From a virus, in IMG/VR virus record IMGVR_UViG_3300028840_002990, positions 1 to 60,180 of that record: 60,180 nt of DNA. The stretch is one strand, 5' to 3'. Made by a program: the position numbers and the translations under genes. Below the pieces are notes generated by a model. The model was not told the DNA's origin and ran no database searches. It saw only the letters and a program-made list of their open reading frames with translations. Positions 1 to 7,144 of the stretch are shown here, piece after piece. The stretch's first letter is position 1. Each line of letters opens with the position of its first letter.

Positions 1-144
1 TTAGGCCGCCCCTTGCCTGAGAATGGGGCAGAAAGGAAACCATGAACGCAAGTATCAAGGTGATGAATAGTTATGATTATTGCCATTTTGAAGTGGCATT
101 ATCAGCCGAAGATGTCTCTCTTGAAGATGTTGACAATCTTCGCA
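1..144. repeat. Terminal direct repeat (left copy), contig circularisation overlap
   Basis: These 144 bases are identical to the last 144 bases of the window. An exact overlap of this size at both ends of a contig usually means that a circular or circularly permuted genome was assembled and cut at an arbitrary point. The cut falls exactly at the TTAGGCC that follows the recombination point of an attC-like site, so array B is split by the coordinate origin. A true short terminal repeat of a linear virion cannot be excluded from sequence alone. Confidence 0.9.
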
Positions 145-383
145 AAGATGCTCAACGGCTGGTAGATAAGGCAATCAAACAGTACAAGATTGCCAAGCGT
201 GTTGCGGCGATTGATCGAACACCATCGCTAGAATTGGAGCGCAAGGTTCAGGCTATCAAAGAAAATTTTCCACAGTCGGAGTGGTCGCCTGAACAGCAAG
301 CATACGTGAAAGAACTTGAAGATCGGAACTTTCGCGCCTCGCTATCTTACGACTACGAAGATGATTGGGAAGATGATTATTAG
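42..383 (+). CDS. Cassette B5: conserved hypothetical protein (113 aa)
   Basis: Small soluble protein of unknown function. The N-terminus (IKVMNSYDYCHFEV) resembles a family of short conserved phage/plasmid hypotheticals; the middle is a charged helix with many Lys and Asp, and the C-terminus is very acidic (YDYEDDWEDDY). AAGGA lies 8 nt before the ATG. It begins 41 nt after the TTAGGCC core that closes the preceding attC-like site and stops just before another RYYYAAC core at 387-393, so it fits exactly between two cassette boundaries. There is no promoter of its own; expression is probably read-through from the promoter at 57.59 kb across the circular junction. Confidence 0.8.
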   Translation: MNASIKVMNSYDYCHFEVALSAEDVSLEDVDNLRKDAQRLVDKAIKQYKIAKRVAAIDRTPSLELERKVQAIKENFPQSEWSPEQQAYVKELEDRNFRASLSYDYEDDWEDDY

Positions 384-386
384 GCG

Positions 387-408
387 GCCTAACAAAACGT
401 GCAGACGT
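387..408 (+). other. attC-like left half (R''-L'') of cassette B5; right half missing
   Basis: GCCTAAC at 387-393 followed by five bases and CGTGCAGAC matches the left arms of the other attC-like sites in this genome (left core, 5 bp, then a GTGCAG-type box). No GTTRRRY right core follows within a normal attC length. I read this as an attC that lost its right half, consistent with degraded boundaries at the distal end of the array. Confidence 0.55.
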
Positions 409-430
409 AATTCCGGTGAAAGTAGGTATC

Positions 431-658
431 ATGTTCAAGATTGATGTTTGCAAAGTTTGTGGCGTGAATTGCTTTTGGATTGAATGCGTTGACGGTGACT
501 TAGCAGAAAAAGAAGTTTGCTCACCTGAATGTCTGGCGAAATTATCAGTCTGCCCAACACAGCATGCACTTGACGGTGGTACGGGTTCCGTTTTGCATGG
601 AATTTACACAGAAGAAGGATGGATAACCCCGCAAAGGGGCAGGAAGGAAGGTGAATGA
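431..658 (+). CDS. Cassette B6: small double zinc-ribbon-like protein (75 aa)
   Basis: Four cysteines form two knuckles (CKVC near residues 6-9 and CSPEC near 29-33), as in a treble-clef or zinc-ribbon fold; function unknown. I chose the ATG at 431; a GTG at 416 would add five residues. A second RYYYAAC core with a GCATGCACTTG box (552-572) is embedded in the coding region, possibly a vestigial attC arm. The stop overlaps the next start (ATGA at 655-658), so the two short genes are translationally coupled and probably entered as one two-gene cassette. Confidence 0.6.
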   Translation: MFKIDVCKVCGVNCFWIECVDGDLAEKEVCSPECLAKLSVCPTQHALDGGTGSVLHGIYTEEGWITPQRGRKEGE

Positions 659-792
659 TGGATGAAATAACCCAAAGAAACAACTTTATGAGGATTTTTG
701 TCTTGCCTGATAATTATCCAGAAGGTTTTTTGTTTGGCGGCGCTCCTTTGCCGCTAACGCAAACCGTTAGGTGGCTTGTATGTGGAAATTAG
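655..792 (+). CDS. Small ORF coupled to the zinc-ribbon gene (45 aa)
   Basis: The ATG overlaps the upstream stop in an ATGA. The product begins MMDEITQRNN and ends LVCGN. It has no recognisable domain. Its last third is encoded by the attC-like right half (747-772), so the C-terminus is probably cassette-boundary sequence rather than selected protein. It overlaps the start of the next ORF out of frame. Confidence is modest because of its size. Confidence 0.4.
   Translation: MMDEITQRNNFMRIFVLPDNYPEGFLFGGAPLPLTQTVRWLVCGN
747..772 (+). other. attC-like right half (L'-R') closing cassette B6
   Basis: CCGCTAACGCAAACC followed by GTTAGGT (766-772) closely matches the right arms at 59,227-59,246 and 58,526-58,548. 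The presumed exchange point is between G766 and T767. A convincing matching left arm within 150 bp is absent; the nearest left-type core is at 552, which would make an unusually long 221 bp site, so this may be a composite or decayed attC. Confidence 0.6.
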
Positions 793-989
793 TGTCAAAA
801 GAAAAACCGCCGATGGAAGATGTCCTTGTATCAACGCCTAGGCATGGTTATTTTGTGGCATGGTGGGCAGAAGATTGGAAAGAATGGTGTTATCCAGGCA
901 GTCGTGATGTTGTCCAGTTGTCCAATCCACTGGATTGTTACTGGCAAGCAATCACGCCACTTTGCAAAGATAACCCCGTAAAAGAATAG
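780..989 (+). CDS. DUF551-like small protein, possible last cassette of array B (69 aa)
   Basis: Starts MWKLVSKEKPPMEDVLVSTP and has an AWW..DW..W centre. This resembles the DUF551 pattern of small phage proteins (W-x-V/S-E-x-x-P, then VLV, then Trp-rich). Function unknown. The start is 13 nt after the presumed exchange point at 766, with the AGGTGG of the core acting as the ribosome-binding site, which suggests it is the last cassette. No attC follows it; 12 nt later a backbone-type TAGGAG starts the next gene, so it could instead be a backbone gene at the original insertion point. Confidence 0.65.
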   Translation: MWKLVSKEKPPMEDVLVSTPRHGYFVAWWAEDWKEWCYPGSRDVVQLSNPLDCYWQAITPLCKDNPVKE

Positions 990-1001
990 GAGAAAAGAGC
1001 A

Positions 1002-1418
1002 ATGAGAATGAATACACTTGACATGGACGTTGCAAGCCTCGAAAAAATGGATGCGCTTGCTTTTGCGTTGAACAATACCCGCAGATCAAAGGGGCAGGAA
1101 GTTGGTAACGTTTCAAACATCGCCCGGTTGCTGATTGATTTTGCTCGTGATAGGGAGGATGCCTTTGATGGGTGGTTTGCCCTGGTGGGCATAGATCAAA
1201 AAGGGGAACGGAAAAGTTTCAGTTTCCAAGCCCCCGATGAGGTTTCAGACTGGCTTTCGGAAAAGGCAAAGGATTTGAAAATCCTTCGCCGCAGGGACGG
1301 GAAGAAACAGCCGAATGTGTCTAAACTGGTACGGTTGATCGCCAAGTTTGCCTTTGACAATAAGCCTACCCTCAAGTTGTGGTTGCTTGACAGGATTGAG
1401 GATGCGTTGCCGGAATGA
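1002..1418 (+). CDS. Hypothetical early protein (138 aa)
   Basis: No family recognised. The product is mostly alpha-helical and basic, with a central RRSKGQEVGN stretch and a KRKSF-like segment. AGGAG lies 9 nt before the ATG, the spacing seen across the phage backbone. Its stop overlaps the next start (ATGA), so it is coupled to the ASCH-like gene. It is the first clear backbone gene after the cassette array; I see no promoter directly in front of it. Confidence 0.7.
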   Translation: MRMNTLDMDVASLEKMDALAFALNNTRRSKGQEVGNVSNIARLLIDFARDREDAFDGWFALVGIDQKGERKSFSFQAPDEVSDWLSEKAKDLKILRRRDGKKQPNVSKLVRLIAKFAFDNKPTLKLWLLDRIEDALPE

Positions 1419-2071
1419 GAAATATGTCATTCGCTCTTACCCCGAATCAATACAAAAGCGGCCTGAAAACTGTTACCCGGCGCAATGGTTGGAAGTTTGC
1501 AAAACCCGGTCAGATATGCCGGGGGGTGAATAAGGTAATGGGTTTCAAGAGGGGCGAAAAGCCTGTTGAATATGGGCAACACGTTTTTCTAGACTCACGC
1601 TTTGAACCGTTGCGAAGGTTGATTGATGTTCCCAAATATGGGGAAATCGAAATGGTGCTTGAAGGTTTTCCCGGTACTCCCCCGGAAGAATTTGTAGAAA
1701 TGTACTGTAAGCACAACAAGGTTACACCTGAAACCGAAGTAAATAGAATTGAATTTCGCCGCCTTTTGAACATGGGAGAAATCCCCCCAACCCCGCCTCC
1801 CTTCAAGTGCCCGATTTGCAAGGCAGATATTGAAATTACAGAAATTGACTCATGGATAGAAACCGGATTTCCGGGAATTTTCAAAGCTGATCATGTTTCT
1901 ATTGATTGTGTAATGTCGCCTAATATTGACTCTCCTGATTGGGAAGATTGGATTGGTTGGCATTGGTCAACGCCTTATGTGGATTGGTATGTGGATTGGT
2001 TGCCTGTTTCTCACCTTGTGGAGCGTTGGGTAAATCGTCATTGGCGGTTTGTTGACAATAAAGCATCTTGA
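1415..2071 (+). CDS. ASCH/PUA-like domain protein (218 aa)
   Basis: The N-terminal 85 residues fit the ASCH-like pattern of phage proteins: MSFALTPNQYKSGLKTVTRR, then KPGQ, then a GFKRGEKP segment. ASCH domains are PUA-fold modules thought to bind RNA or modified bases. The C-terminal half carries CPICKADI, a possible zinc knuckle, and a Trp-rich tail. The start overlaps the previous stop. The exact substrate is unknown. Confidence 0.7.
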   Translation: MRNMSFALTPNQYKSGLKTVTRRNGWKFAKPGQICRGVNKVMGFKRGEKPVEYGQHVFLDSRFEPLRRLIDVPKYGEIEMVLEGFPGTPPEEFVEMYCKHNKVTPETEVNRIEFRRLLNMGEIPPTPPPFKCPICKADIEITEIDSWIETGFPGIFKADHVSIDCVMSPNIDSPDWEDWIGWHWSTPYVDWYVDWLPVSHLVERWVNRHWRFVDNKAS

Positions 2072-2115
2072 CACATTCTCTGTTTTGTAGTAAGATTCTC
2101 TATATAAACCATCCA
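2068..2115 (+). promoter_or_regulatory. Early promoter with AAACCATCCA leader element
   Basis: TTGACA at 2068-2073, 17 bp, then TAAGAT at 2091-2096; a second TTGACA lies 16 bp upstream. The leader box AAACCATCCA at 2106-2115 is followed by TAGGAG ahead of the gene at 2132. The same arrangement of promoter, leader box and AGGAG recurs at 5174, 8528 and 53,684, so it is a phage-wide class. Confidence 0.75.
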
Positions 2116-2131
2116 CAAAATAGGAGATATT

Positions 2132-2494
2132 ATGACTAAACGCGCAATTGGAATTTTCAACGGAAATAGCCGACATGCTCAATATGCCCGTGAGATCAAT
2201 GCCCAAATTGATTCAGAGCGGGAAATCTTTCTTCTGGATTTTGGCGATGCCCTAAACGAATTGAAATCGCTTGATTCTGGTTGGGAAGAATGGTATGACA
2301 ATCGCCCTGAACAAAAATTACGTGAATTGTATCCTCTTATCGTAGAGCGGGTAAAGATGTTGAAAGCATTACAGGTTGAGGCGGTAGAAGTTGACCTTGA
2401 TCATATCCCCCCCAAGCCCCTGAAAGAAATGACGCCCGAAGAACAAAAAGAATGGTTTGAGAATGTTGAGCCTGTGGAGGTGGGTAATGACTAA
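2132..2494 (+). CDS. Hypothetical protein (120 aa)
   Basis: No family recognised. Acidic, helical protein rich in Glu and Trp (SGWEEWYDN; TPEEQKEWFE). First gene after the promoter at 2068, with TAGGAG 8 nt upstream of the ATG. Overlaps the next gene by 8 bp. Probably an early phage protein acting on the host or on phage DNA, but nothing in the sequence specifies the role. Confidence 0.7.
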   Translation: MTKRAIGIFNGNSRHAQYAREINAQIDSEREIFLLDFGDALNELKSLDSGWEEWYDNRPEQKLRELYPLIVERVKMLKALQVEAVEVDLDHIPPKPLKEMTPEEQKEWFENVEPVEVGND

Positions 2495-2990
2495 ACCTCG
2501 TGCATTCCGGCACTACTGCGGGGAGTTGGTTTTTGCTGAGATTTTCATTGCCCCGGACGGTGAAACAATCCCCGCTTTTTTCCCCAAAACAGATCGTGAG
2601 GGGGTAGGGGTTCCAGTTCACAATTGCCCCGGATGCCGAGAAATCCTGAACATTGACTTTTGCGGGAGTCCTTACTTGGTTGAGCCTATGCCTTATGAGG
2701 TTGCGGCGAGAACTGAGAATCACCGTCATTGTTCTAACTGTTGGCAAATGGATTGGGAAATCCTGCCTGCTACAAGCCCGACCGGGGATGACATTGGAAA
2801 TTATTTATTGTGCCGCCATTGCCGGGAGGACACTATTGGATATGTGAGCTATCAATTTGTATTGACTCAACAGTCTGAGGATTATCTAATCTATTCCCGA
2901 AATAGAGAGGCGATTTCCGAGGCGTTGAATATTCCCCTGCCTGAGCCAATCAGGACGATAGGGGAAAATCTAAAAGATTTAGGATTCTAG
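2487..2990 (+). CDS. Zinc-ribbon hypothetical protein (167 aa)
   Basis: Contains CPGC near residues 46-49 and a CSNC ... CRHC pair near 79-112, so at least one zinc-binding knuckle is likely. I chose the ATG at 2487 (GGAGG upstream) over the longer reading from 2457. It overlaps the preceding gene and is followed after 10 nt by the large Gp3-like gene. Function unknown; a nucleic-acid-binding role is plausible. Confidence 0.7.
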   Translation: MTKPRAFRHYCGELVFAEIFIAPDGETIPAFFPKTDREGVGVPVHNCPGCREILNIDFCGSPYLVEPMPYEVAARTENHRHCSNCWQMDWEILPATSPTGDDIGNYLLCRHCREDTIGYVSYQFVLTQQSEDYLIYSRNREAISEALNIPLPEPIRTIGENLKDLGF

Positions 2991-3000
2991 GAGAAAAAAG

Positions 3001-4242
3001 ATGCCTATCAGAAATATTGACTTACGAAAGCAACATTTGCCAAAGATCATGAACATTCGCAAGGGAATCAAAGTGCCAGTGATGGACAGAAAGACGAATA
3101 AACCCAAACTAGATGAACGGACGGGGGAGATTGTTACAAGGCCGAAAGAAGTTTCTTATTTCGTTTTTCACTTTGATGACAGTGATGACGAAACGAAATC
3201 AATTATTGAAAGCGTGTACGGGGATGAACCGGACAAAATAAACGCATTCTTGGCCTATGACGATAAAGATAAGACCTGGGATTACTGGTTTGAGGCTTAC
3301 ATTTATGGTCAATTGGTTGCCCGGTCTGACGGGGTAGTTATCACCCTGTTGTTCGATATAACGAATGGTCAACGCTTGATCGAGCGCGGTCAGGTTTGCG
3401 CTATCCCTGACAATCCCGAAAGCACAGCCGGGAGATTGATTGTTGATAACAATCTTGGAGTTGGTGATATTCTCAGCTATTACGAGGATATGGTTGTTGC
3501 AACTACTCAGTCAGGCAGGGCGGTTACATTTGATGCCGTTGGTCGGTTGAGTATTATCATTCCAGAGGTCGGACGCTATGCAACCGCAACTGTTCATACT
3601 GGTGGCTTATGGCATGATGTCCCTCATATCACCGAAATGGTTGAGAGGGTTTTTGAGATCGCCTCTGGTATCAATCGCCCCCCGAATCTTATTCCCGTCA
3701 TCTTGACGCGAGTTCCATATGAAATGAGCTATAAAGACCCGGATGGAAAGGCGCATAAGCGGACAACCTGGAATATTCAAATGGAGATTGCCCCGCAGAT
3801 TTTCAAAGGCTTGCTCAAGGCTTATCATGATACCCCGGTGGCCTTGCTTGCGGCTGAACCGCCTCCGCAACTTGCGCCTCCTGTTGATATGTTTGGAGAG
3901 AATGAACCTACCTCTCCCTACTTGGTTGATGGGGTATCCGAAGATTGGCAAGATGATGTAGTTTCTCAGAATCAGGGAGAGCCGCCGATTGAACAAGAAT
4001 CAAAGGCAATCCCCCGGAAACCATCCAAGCGCGAAACAGAAAAACCAAGTGGCCCTGTGGGTATCCTGATGGATTTGGACGAAGAATTGAATACTTTCCG
4101 CGCCGCGAATATCGCAACCAAGTTACAGTTGACATCCGATATGAGCATAGAGGTCATTGATAATCTATATTCAAGTTATCGAACTTTGCGCGATAATGAT
4201 GAATATAGCCCGGACGAAGCCGCCGCAATGGTGCTTGATTAG
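3001..4242 (+). CDS. Gp3-like phage protein, recombination-directionality-factor family (413 aa)
   Basis: The first 280 residues fit the widespread phage family related to phiC31 Gp3: MPIRNIDL..., a VSYFVFHFDD segment, YGDEP with a following FL, then a WDYWFEAY.YGQLVARSDG segment. In phiC31 the protein reverses serine-integrase directionality, but many homologues occur in phages without such an integrase and may serve DNA replication or recombination. The C-terminal 130 residues are a low-complexity Pro/Glu linker plus a short helical tail. No integrase is visible in this genome, so the RDF role is doubtful here. Confidence 0.6.
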   Translation: MPIRNIDLRKQHLPKIMNIRKGIKVPVMDRKTNKPKLDERTGEIVTRPKEVSYFVFHFDDSDDETKSIIESVYGDEPDKINAFLAYDDKDKTWDYWFEAYIYGQLVARSDGVVITLLFDITNGQRLIERGQVCAIPDNPESTAGRLIVDNNLGVGDILSYYEDMVVATTQSGRAVTFDAVGRLSIIIPEVGRYATATVHTGGLWHDVPHITEMVERVFEIASGINRPPNLIPVILTRVPYEMSYKDPDGKAHKRTTWNIQMEIAPQIFKGLLKAYHDTPVALLAAEPPPQLAPPVDMFGENEPTSPYLVDGVSEDWQDDVVSQNQGEPPIEQESKAIPRKPSKRETEKPSGPVGILMDLDEELNTFRAANIATKLQLTSDMSIEVIDNLYSSYRTLRDNDEYSPDEAAAMVLD

Positions 4243-4272
4243 TTCTCAAAACCTGCAAGACAGGTAGAGAAT

Positions 4273-4309
4273 CCCGCTCCCCCCCCTCTTGGCTCGGAGG
4301 GGAGCGGGG
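4273..4309 (+). terminator. Strong GC hairpin after the Gp3-like gene
   Basis: CCCGCTCCCC (4273-4282) pairs perfectly with GGGGAGCGGG (4300-4309), giving a 10 bp stem around a 17 nt loop. There is no U-tract after it, so it may be a partial terminator, an mRNA-stability element or a transcription pause rather than a complete rho-independent terminator. Confidence 0.5.
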
Positions 4310-4322
4310 CAAGGAAAATAGC

Positions 4323-4430
4323 ATGAATAAAGAAATCCCATTTTTGGCAATCCTGCTTATGGCAATCGTGAAAGTGATTGCTTGGGTTGTAGATTCGATT
4401 TTCACAATATTCAGAATAGGAGTAAGGTAA
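4323..4430 (+). CDS. Small single-pass membrane protein (35 aa)
   Basis: MNKEIPFLAILLMAIVKVIA continues into a second hydrophobic stretch ending RIGVR, giving one transmembrane helix. AAGGAAAA precedes the ATG. It sits between the hairpin and the coiled-coil gene, whose ATG follows after 3 nt. Too short for family assignment. Confidence 0.5.
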   Translation: MNKEIPFLAILLMAIVKVIAWVVDSIFTIFRIGVR

Positions 4431-4433
4431 ACA

Positions 4434-4730
4434 ATGAGTGACATTCAAAAATTGCTGAAGCAGTACGCAGAAGTTCAAAACCAGATCGAGGAAATGAAAT
4501 CAGAATTCCCCCAACTGGCAGAGGCCGAAAAAGAGGCCAGTGATCTTAGGAAAGAGATTCAGGCATACGCCAAAGAGAACGGGGAAGTGGAGGGGGAAGG
4601 TTTTCAAGTCAAGGTTTACGAGCGGGTTTCGTGGGATACAAAGAAACTGCCCGGATTTGCCGCCGCTTATCCTGGCCTGAATGATTTGAAAAGCACAATC
4701 AAGGTTGCCAGTATTCGCAAGGTGAAATGA
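4434..4730 (+). CDS. Coiled-coil phage protein (98 aa)
   Basis: The N-terminal 50 residues form a Glu/Lys-rich coiled coil; the second half (VKVYERVSWDTKKL, then a Gly-Leu segment and IRKVK at the end) matches small phage proteins often found near recombination genes. It is Gam-like in overall plan but not assignable with certainty. The stop overlaps the next start (ATGA). Confidence 0.65.
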   Translation: MSDIQKLLKQYAEVQNQIEEMKSEFPQLAEAEKEASDLRKEIQAYAKENGEVEGEGFQVKVYERVSWDTKKLPGFAAAYPGLNDLKSTIKVASIRKVK

Positions 4731-5152
4731 AACCAGAAACTAAAAAACGTATTGAAAAGATGCTCAAAGATAAACGGTACTGGAATGTCAAAAGGGGGAA
4801 AAGAGAGATTGATTTCAACCGGGTTATTGGAGCAATCAGAGAGATTCAAGAGGGGAAATTTTATGATTCTTATTATTGGCCTCGTGTGGTTTGCTTTTGC
4901 TCTTTGGTCAAATCAAGGCATAGAGACAAGGATTGGCAGGCAATCAGGTTTGGATATAACAAACTTATATTTTGTGATTGGTCTTATGAAATTGATTTGG
5001 TAGGGTGGTTTGAGTTTCTTTACAGGGAGAAAATGGAGTCTAAGTGGGGGGAATGGTTTGACATCCCCTCGAAGCAAGAAATCCAAGATTTAGCTCCGTT
5101 GGTTTTAGATCAAGAATTTGAAGATGGGGCAAAACAACCCGCTTTTCTCTAA
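4727..5152 (+). CDS. Hypothetical protein (141 aa)
   Basis: Basic N-terminus (KKRIEKMLKDKRYW), then an aromatic-rich core with a CFC pair and several Trp. No family recognised. Translationally coupled to the coiled-coil gene by ATGA and last in its operon: a new promoter follows at 5174. Confidence 0.65.
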   Translation: MKPETKKRIEKMLKDKRYWNVKRGKREIDFNRVIGAIREIQEGKFYDSYYWPRVVCFCSLVKSRHRDKDWQAIRFGYNKLIFCDWSYEIDLVGWFEFLYREKMESKWGEWFDIPSKQEIQDLAPLVLDQEFEDGAKQPAFL

Positions 5153-5173
5153 CCTATTTCTAATGAAACATTC

Positions 5174-5222
5174 TTGACAAATAAGCAGTTATGCACTATC
5201 CTTACGGCATCAAAACCATCCA
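5174..5222 (+). promoter_or_regulatory. Early promoter with AAACCATCCA leader element
   Basis: TTGACA at 5174-5179, 17 bp, TATCCT at 5197-5202; leader box AAACCATCCA at 5213-5222 and TTAGGAG before the ATG at 5243. Same layout as the promoters at 2068, 8528 and 53,684. Confidence 0.75.
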
Positions 5223-5242
5223 AAACTTAGGAGAAACAAAAA

Positions 5243-5812
5243 ATGAAAACTCGTTGGATACCAGAAAACTTTACTCAGGAATTACTCCCGGAAGATGCCC
5301 CTAATATCGTGGTTTATCTCTATGAGAACCGAAAAGGGAAACCCTGTGCGGTGGCATACAGAGACAAGAAAAGCAAGCCTCTTTTCAATTATGCCTATGG
5401 GAACGAAAAAGCCCGGTTGAACCATCTGAACCAAGAAAGAAAATGGTGGGCGCGGGATTGGGAGCAGAGACAGGCGTACCAAGCTAAAAAGGCCGCTCCG
5501 AGCGAATTACAACCCGGTGACATCGTTTATGTTACATGGGGATATGATCAAACCAACGTAGACTTTTACGAGGTCTTGAGCCTGACCAAAACCCGCAAGA
5601 GCGCACGAATCAGACAGTTGGAAACCGCAACAAAAGAGTCATCCCCCTTAGCAATGAGTGGATACGCTACCCCGGTTTTAGGGAAGTACGAAGGGAAAGT
5701 GGAAACCCGGCGCACAGTTGGCAAGGATGGGGTACATACAGATGTTAGTGCTTATGGTGGGGCGGCAAAGCGGTGGAACGGTCAACCCGTAGCTTGCTCA
5801 TGGGATTTCTAG
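5243..5812 (+). CDS. Hypothetical protein (189 aa)
   Basis: No family recognised. The middle (LQPGDIVYVTWGYDQTNVDF) looks like a small beta-barrel with a GD-I-VYV pattern, and the C-terminus is Gly/Lys-rich. First gene after the promoter at 5174, and directly followed by an AGGAG that serves the next gene. Confidence 0.7.
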   Translation: MKTRWIPENFTQELLPEDAPNIVVYLYENRKGKPCAVAYRDKKSKPLFNYAYGNEKARLNHLNQERKWWARDWEQRQAYQAKKAAPSELQPGDIVYVTWGYDQTNVDFYEVLSLTKTRKSARIRQLETATKESSPLAMSGYATPVLGKYEGKVETRRTVGKDGVHTDVSAYGGAAKRWNGQPVACSWDF

Positions 5813-5823
5813 GAGAAATGAAA

Positions 5824-6084
5824 ATGAAAATCTTCGAGAATACCGAATATTATTGTGGGGGGGCGGTTTGGGGGTTGGTTCATAAAGACCAACCCAACCC
5901 GGATGAAGTCAGGGTAAATGTATACGGTAATTGTAATGAGGTTACTGTATTCGCCCGTTACGAATTTGAGAATTGGCTTAGGGAAGATGTTATTCGCCCT
6001 ATTTGTGGGATATGCAAAGAACCGCAAAATTATCAGGCATTTCCCCATCACGTCAAAACTCACTTGGTAAAGGTGCATGGTTAG
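5824..6084 (+). CDS. Small zinc-finger protein (86 aa)
   Basis: The C-terminus reads CGICKEP ... HHVKTHLVKVHG, a C-x2-C ... H-x3-H-like finger. AGGAG at 5811 lies 8 nt from the ATG at 5824 and only 2 nt from the ATG at 5818, so I prefer 5824. Probably binds nucleic acid or protein; the target is unknown. Confidence 0.65.
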   Translation: MKIFENTEYYCGGAVWGLVHKDQPNPDEVRVNVYGNCNEVTVFARYEFENWLREDVIRPICGICKEPQNYQAFPHHVKTHLVKVHG

Positions 6085-6096
6085 GAGAAAATGAAA

Positions 6097-6444
6097 ATGA
6101 TAACAACAGAAGAACACAAAGCAATTGCAACAGAAATCTTGAGACAATTGGGGGGAAACAAGTTCAAGGTTATGACCGGGGCATATCAACCCCTAGCACT
6201 TGACAATACCCCTCATGGTGGCCTGCAAATCAGATTCAAGGGAAGCAGGAAAGCGAATTGTCTACGGGTGATCGTTGACGCGATGGATACTTACACGGTT
6301 GAATTTTGGCGACTCCCGCGTAAAATTCCGAAGAAACAACCGAAGCCCGTAAAGGTTTATGAAGGTGTTTATAATGATATGCTTCAAGACATTTTCAAAG
6401 ATGTCACAGGTTTGGAAACTTCATTAGGCACTTTAGGACGATAG
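6097..6444 (+). CDS. Hypothetical protein (115 aa)
   Basis: No family recognised. AGGAG at 6083 favours the ATG at 6097 over 6091. The C-terminal segment VYEGVYNDMLQDIFKD recalls TYEGVYKKLIEQ in the gene at 6596; the two share the DNA run TATGAAGGTGTTTATAA, which suggests a duplicated helical piece. Confidence 0.65.
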   Translation: MITTEEHKAIATEILRQLGGNKFKVMTGAYQPLALDNTPHGGLQIRFKGSRKANCLRVIVDAMDTYTVEFWRLPRKIPKKQPKPVKVYEGVYNDMLQDIFKDVTGLETSLGTLGR

Positions 6445-6455
6445 GAGAAGGGAGC

Positions 6456-6524
6456 GTGATTGGTATATCTCGCGCATGTGATAATTGCGGCAACCCTATA
6501 CAGGATACAGATGAAATCCTGTGA
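6456..6524 (+). CDS. Possible mini-protein with CxxC (22 aa)
   Basis: A GTG-initiated frame gives MIGISRACDNCGNP... and ends after 22 residues; GAGAAGGGAG precedes it. One CDNC knuckle is present. Too short to be certain, but it has a good ribosome-binding site and lies in the 150 bp gap before the gene at 6596. Confidence 0.3.
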   Translation: MIGISRACDNCGNPIQDTDEIL

Positions 6525-6595
6525 AGGTGACGATATTTTCCCATTCTAATCTCTGAATACATGGTATATTAGGCATATTAGAGAAGGAGTCTAAT

Positions 6596-7144
6596 ATGCC
6601 TAAATCACCCCTAAAAGAGATTGAAAATATCCGTTTGAGATTGTCAGGAGGTAAAGGGTCTGGACATCATGGGCATAAGGGCAGGCCGGGAAAACGCGGG
6701 GGGAGTACGCCGAGGGGAGGCGGTGGAACTGCAACCAAAACCAAAGCCCCAAAGACCTATGAAGGTGTTTATAAGAAGCTCATAGAACAGGGAGGGTTTA
6801 CCTACCAACCCATTTATGACATTTGGCCTGAAACCGGGTTCATGGTTTCTCCCTATTCCGAGCGAGAAAAAGTCATTCCCATGAGCGCATTTTCCCGGCG
6901 TGACTTGCGAAAGTATGTCAATCAGAATGCTGACCTGCTAGGTAAGGATGACCATTATTTAGGCGGTTGGGTCTATGAAGGGAATGCCTATCTTGATATA
7001 AGTATCCGCTCGGACACTAAAGAGCAGGCAAACCGAATTGCTAAAGAGAATAATCAAATTGCTTTTTTTGATCTGTCAGAAATGGAAGAAATCAAGACGA
7101 ATATCTTGAGAACTATCAACCTAATTAGGAGAAAATTGTTATGA
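6596..7144 (+). CDS. Protein with GGKGSG-GH-GRPG linker motif and unknown C-terminal domain (182 aa)
   Basis: After a short helical N-terminus, residues 18-40 hold the motif GGKGSGHHGHKGRPGKRGG, also found as GGKGSGNFGHAGRPGKVGG in the tail-operon protein at 32,888. A roughly 130-residue C-terminal domain follows. In phages this type of motif often sits at the junction between a virion-associated piece and a variable effector domain, but the domain here is not recognised. AAGGAG lies 8 nt from the ATG; the ATATTAGGCATATTAG direct repeat precedes it. Confidence 0.65.
   Translation: MPKSPLKEIENIRLRLSGGKGSGHHGHKGRPGKRGGSTPRGGGGTATKTKAPKTYEGVYKKLIEQGGFTYQPIYDIWPETGFMVSPYSEREKVIPMSAFSRRDLRKYVNQNADLLGKDDHYLGGWVYEGNAYLDISIRSDTKEQANRIAKENNQIAFFDLSEMEEIKTNILRTINLIRRKLL

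Noticed and set aside
4273-4309. Full rho-independent terminator
   Set aside because: Perfect stem but no U-tract; kept only as a hairpin with lower confidence.
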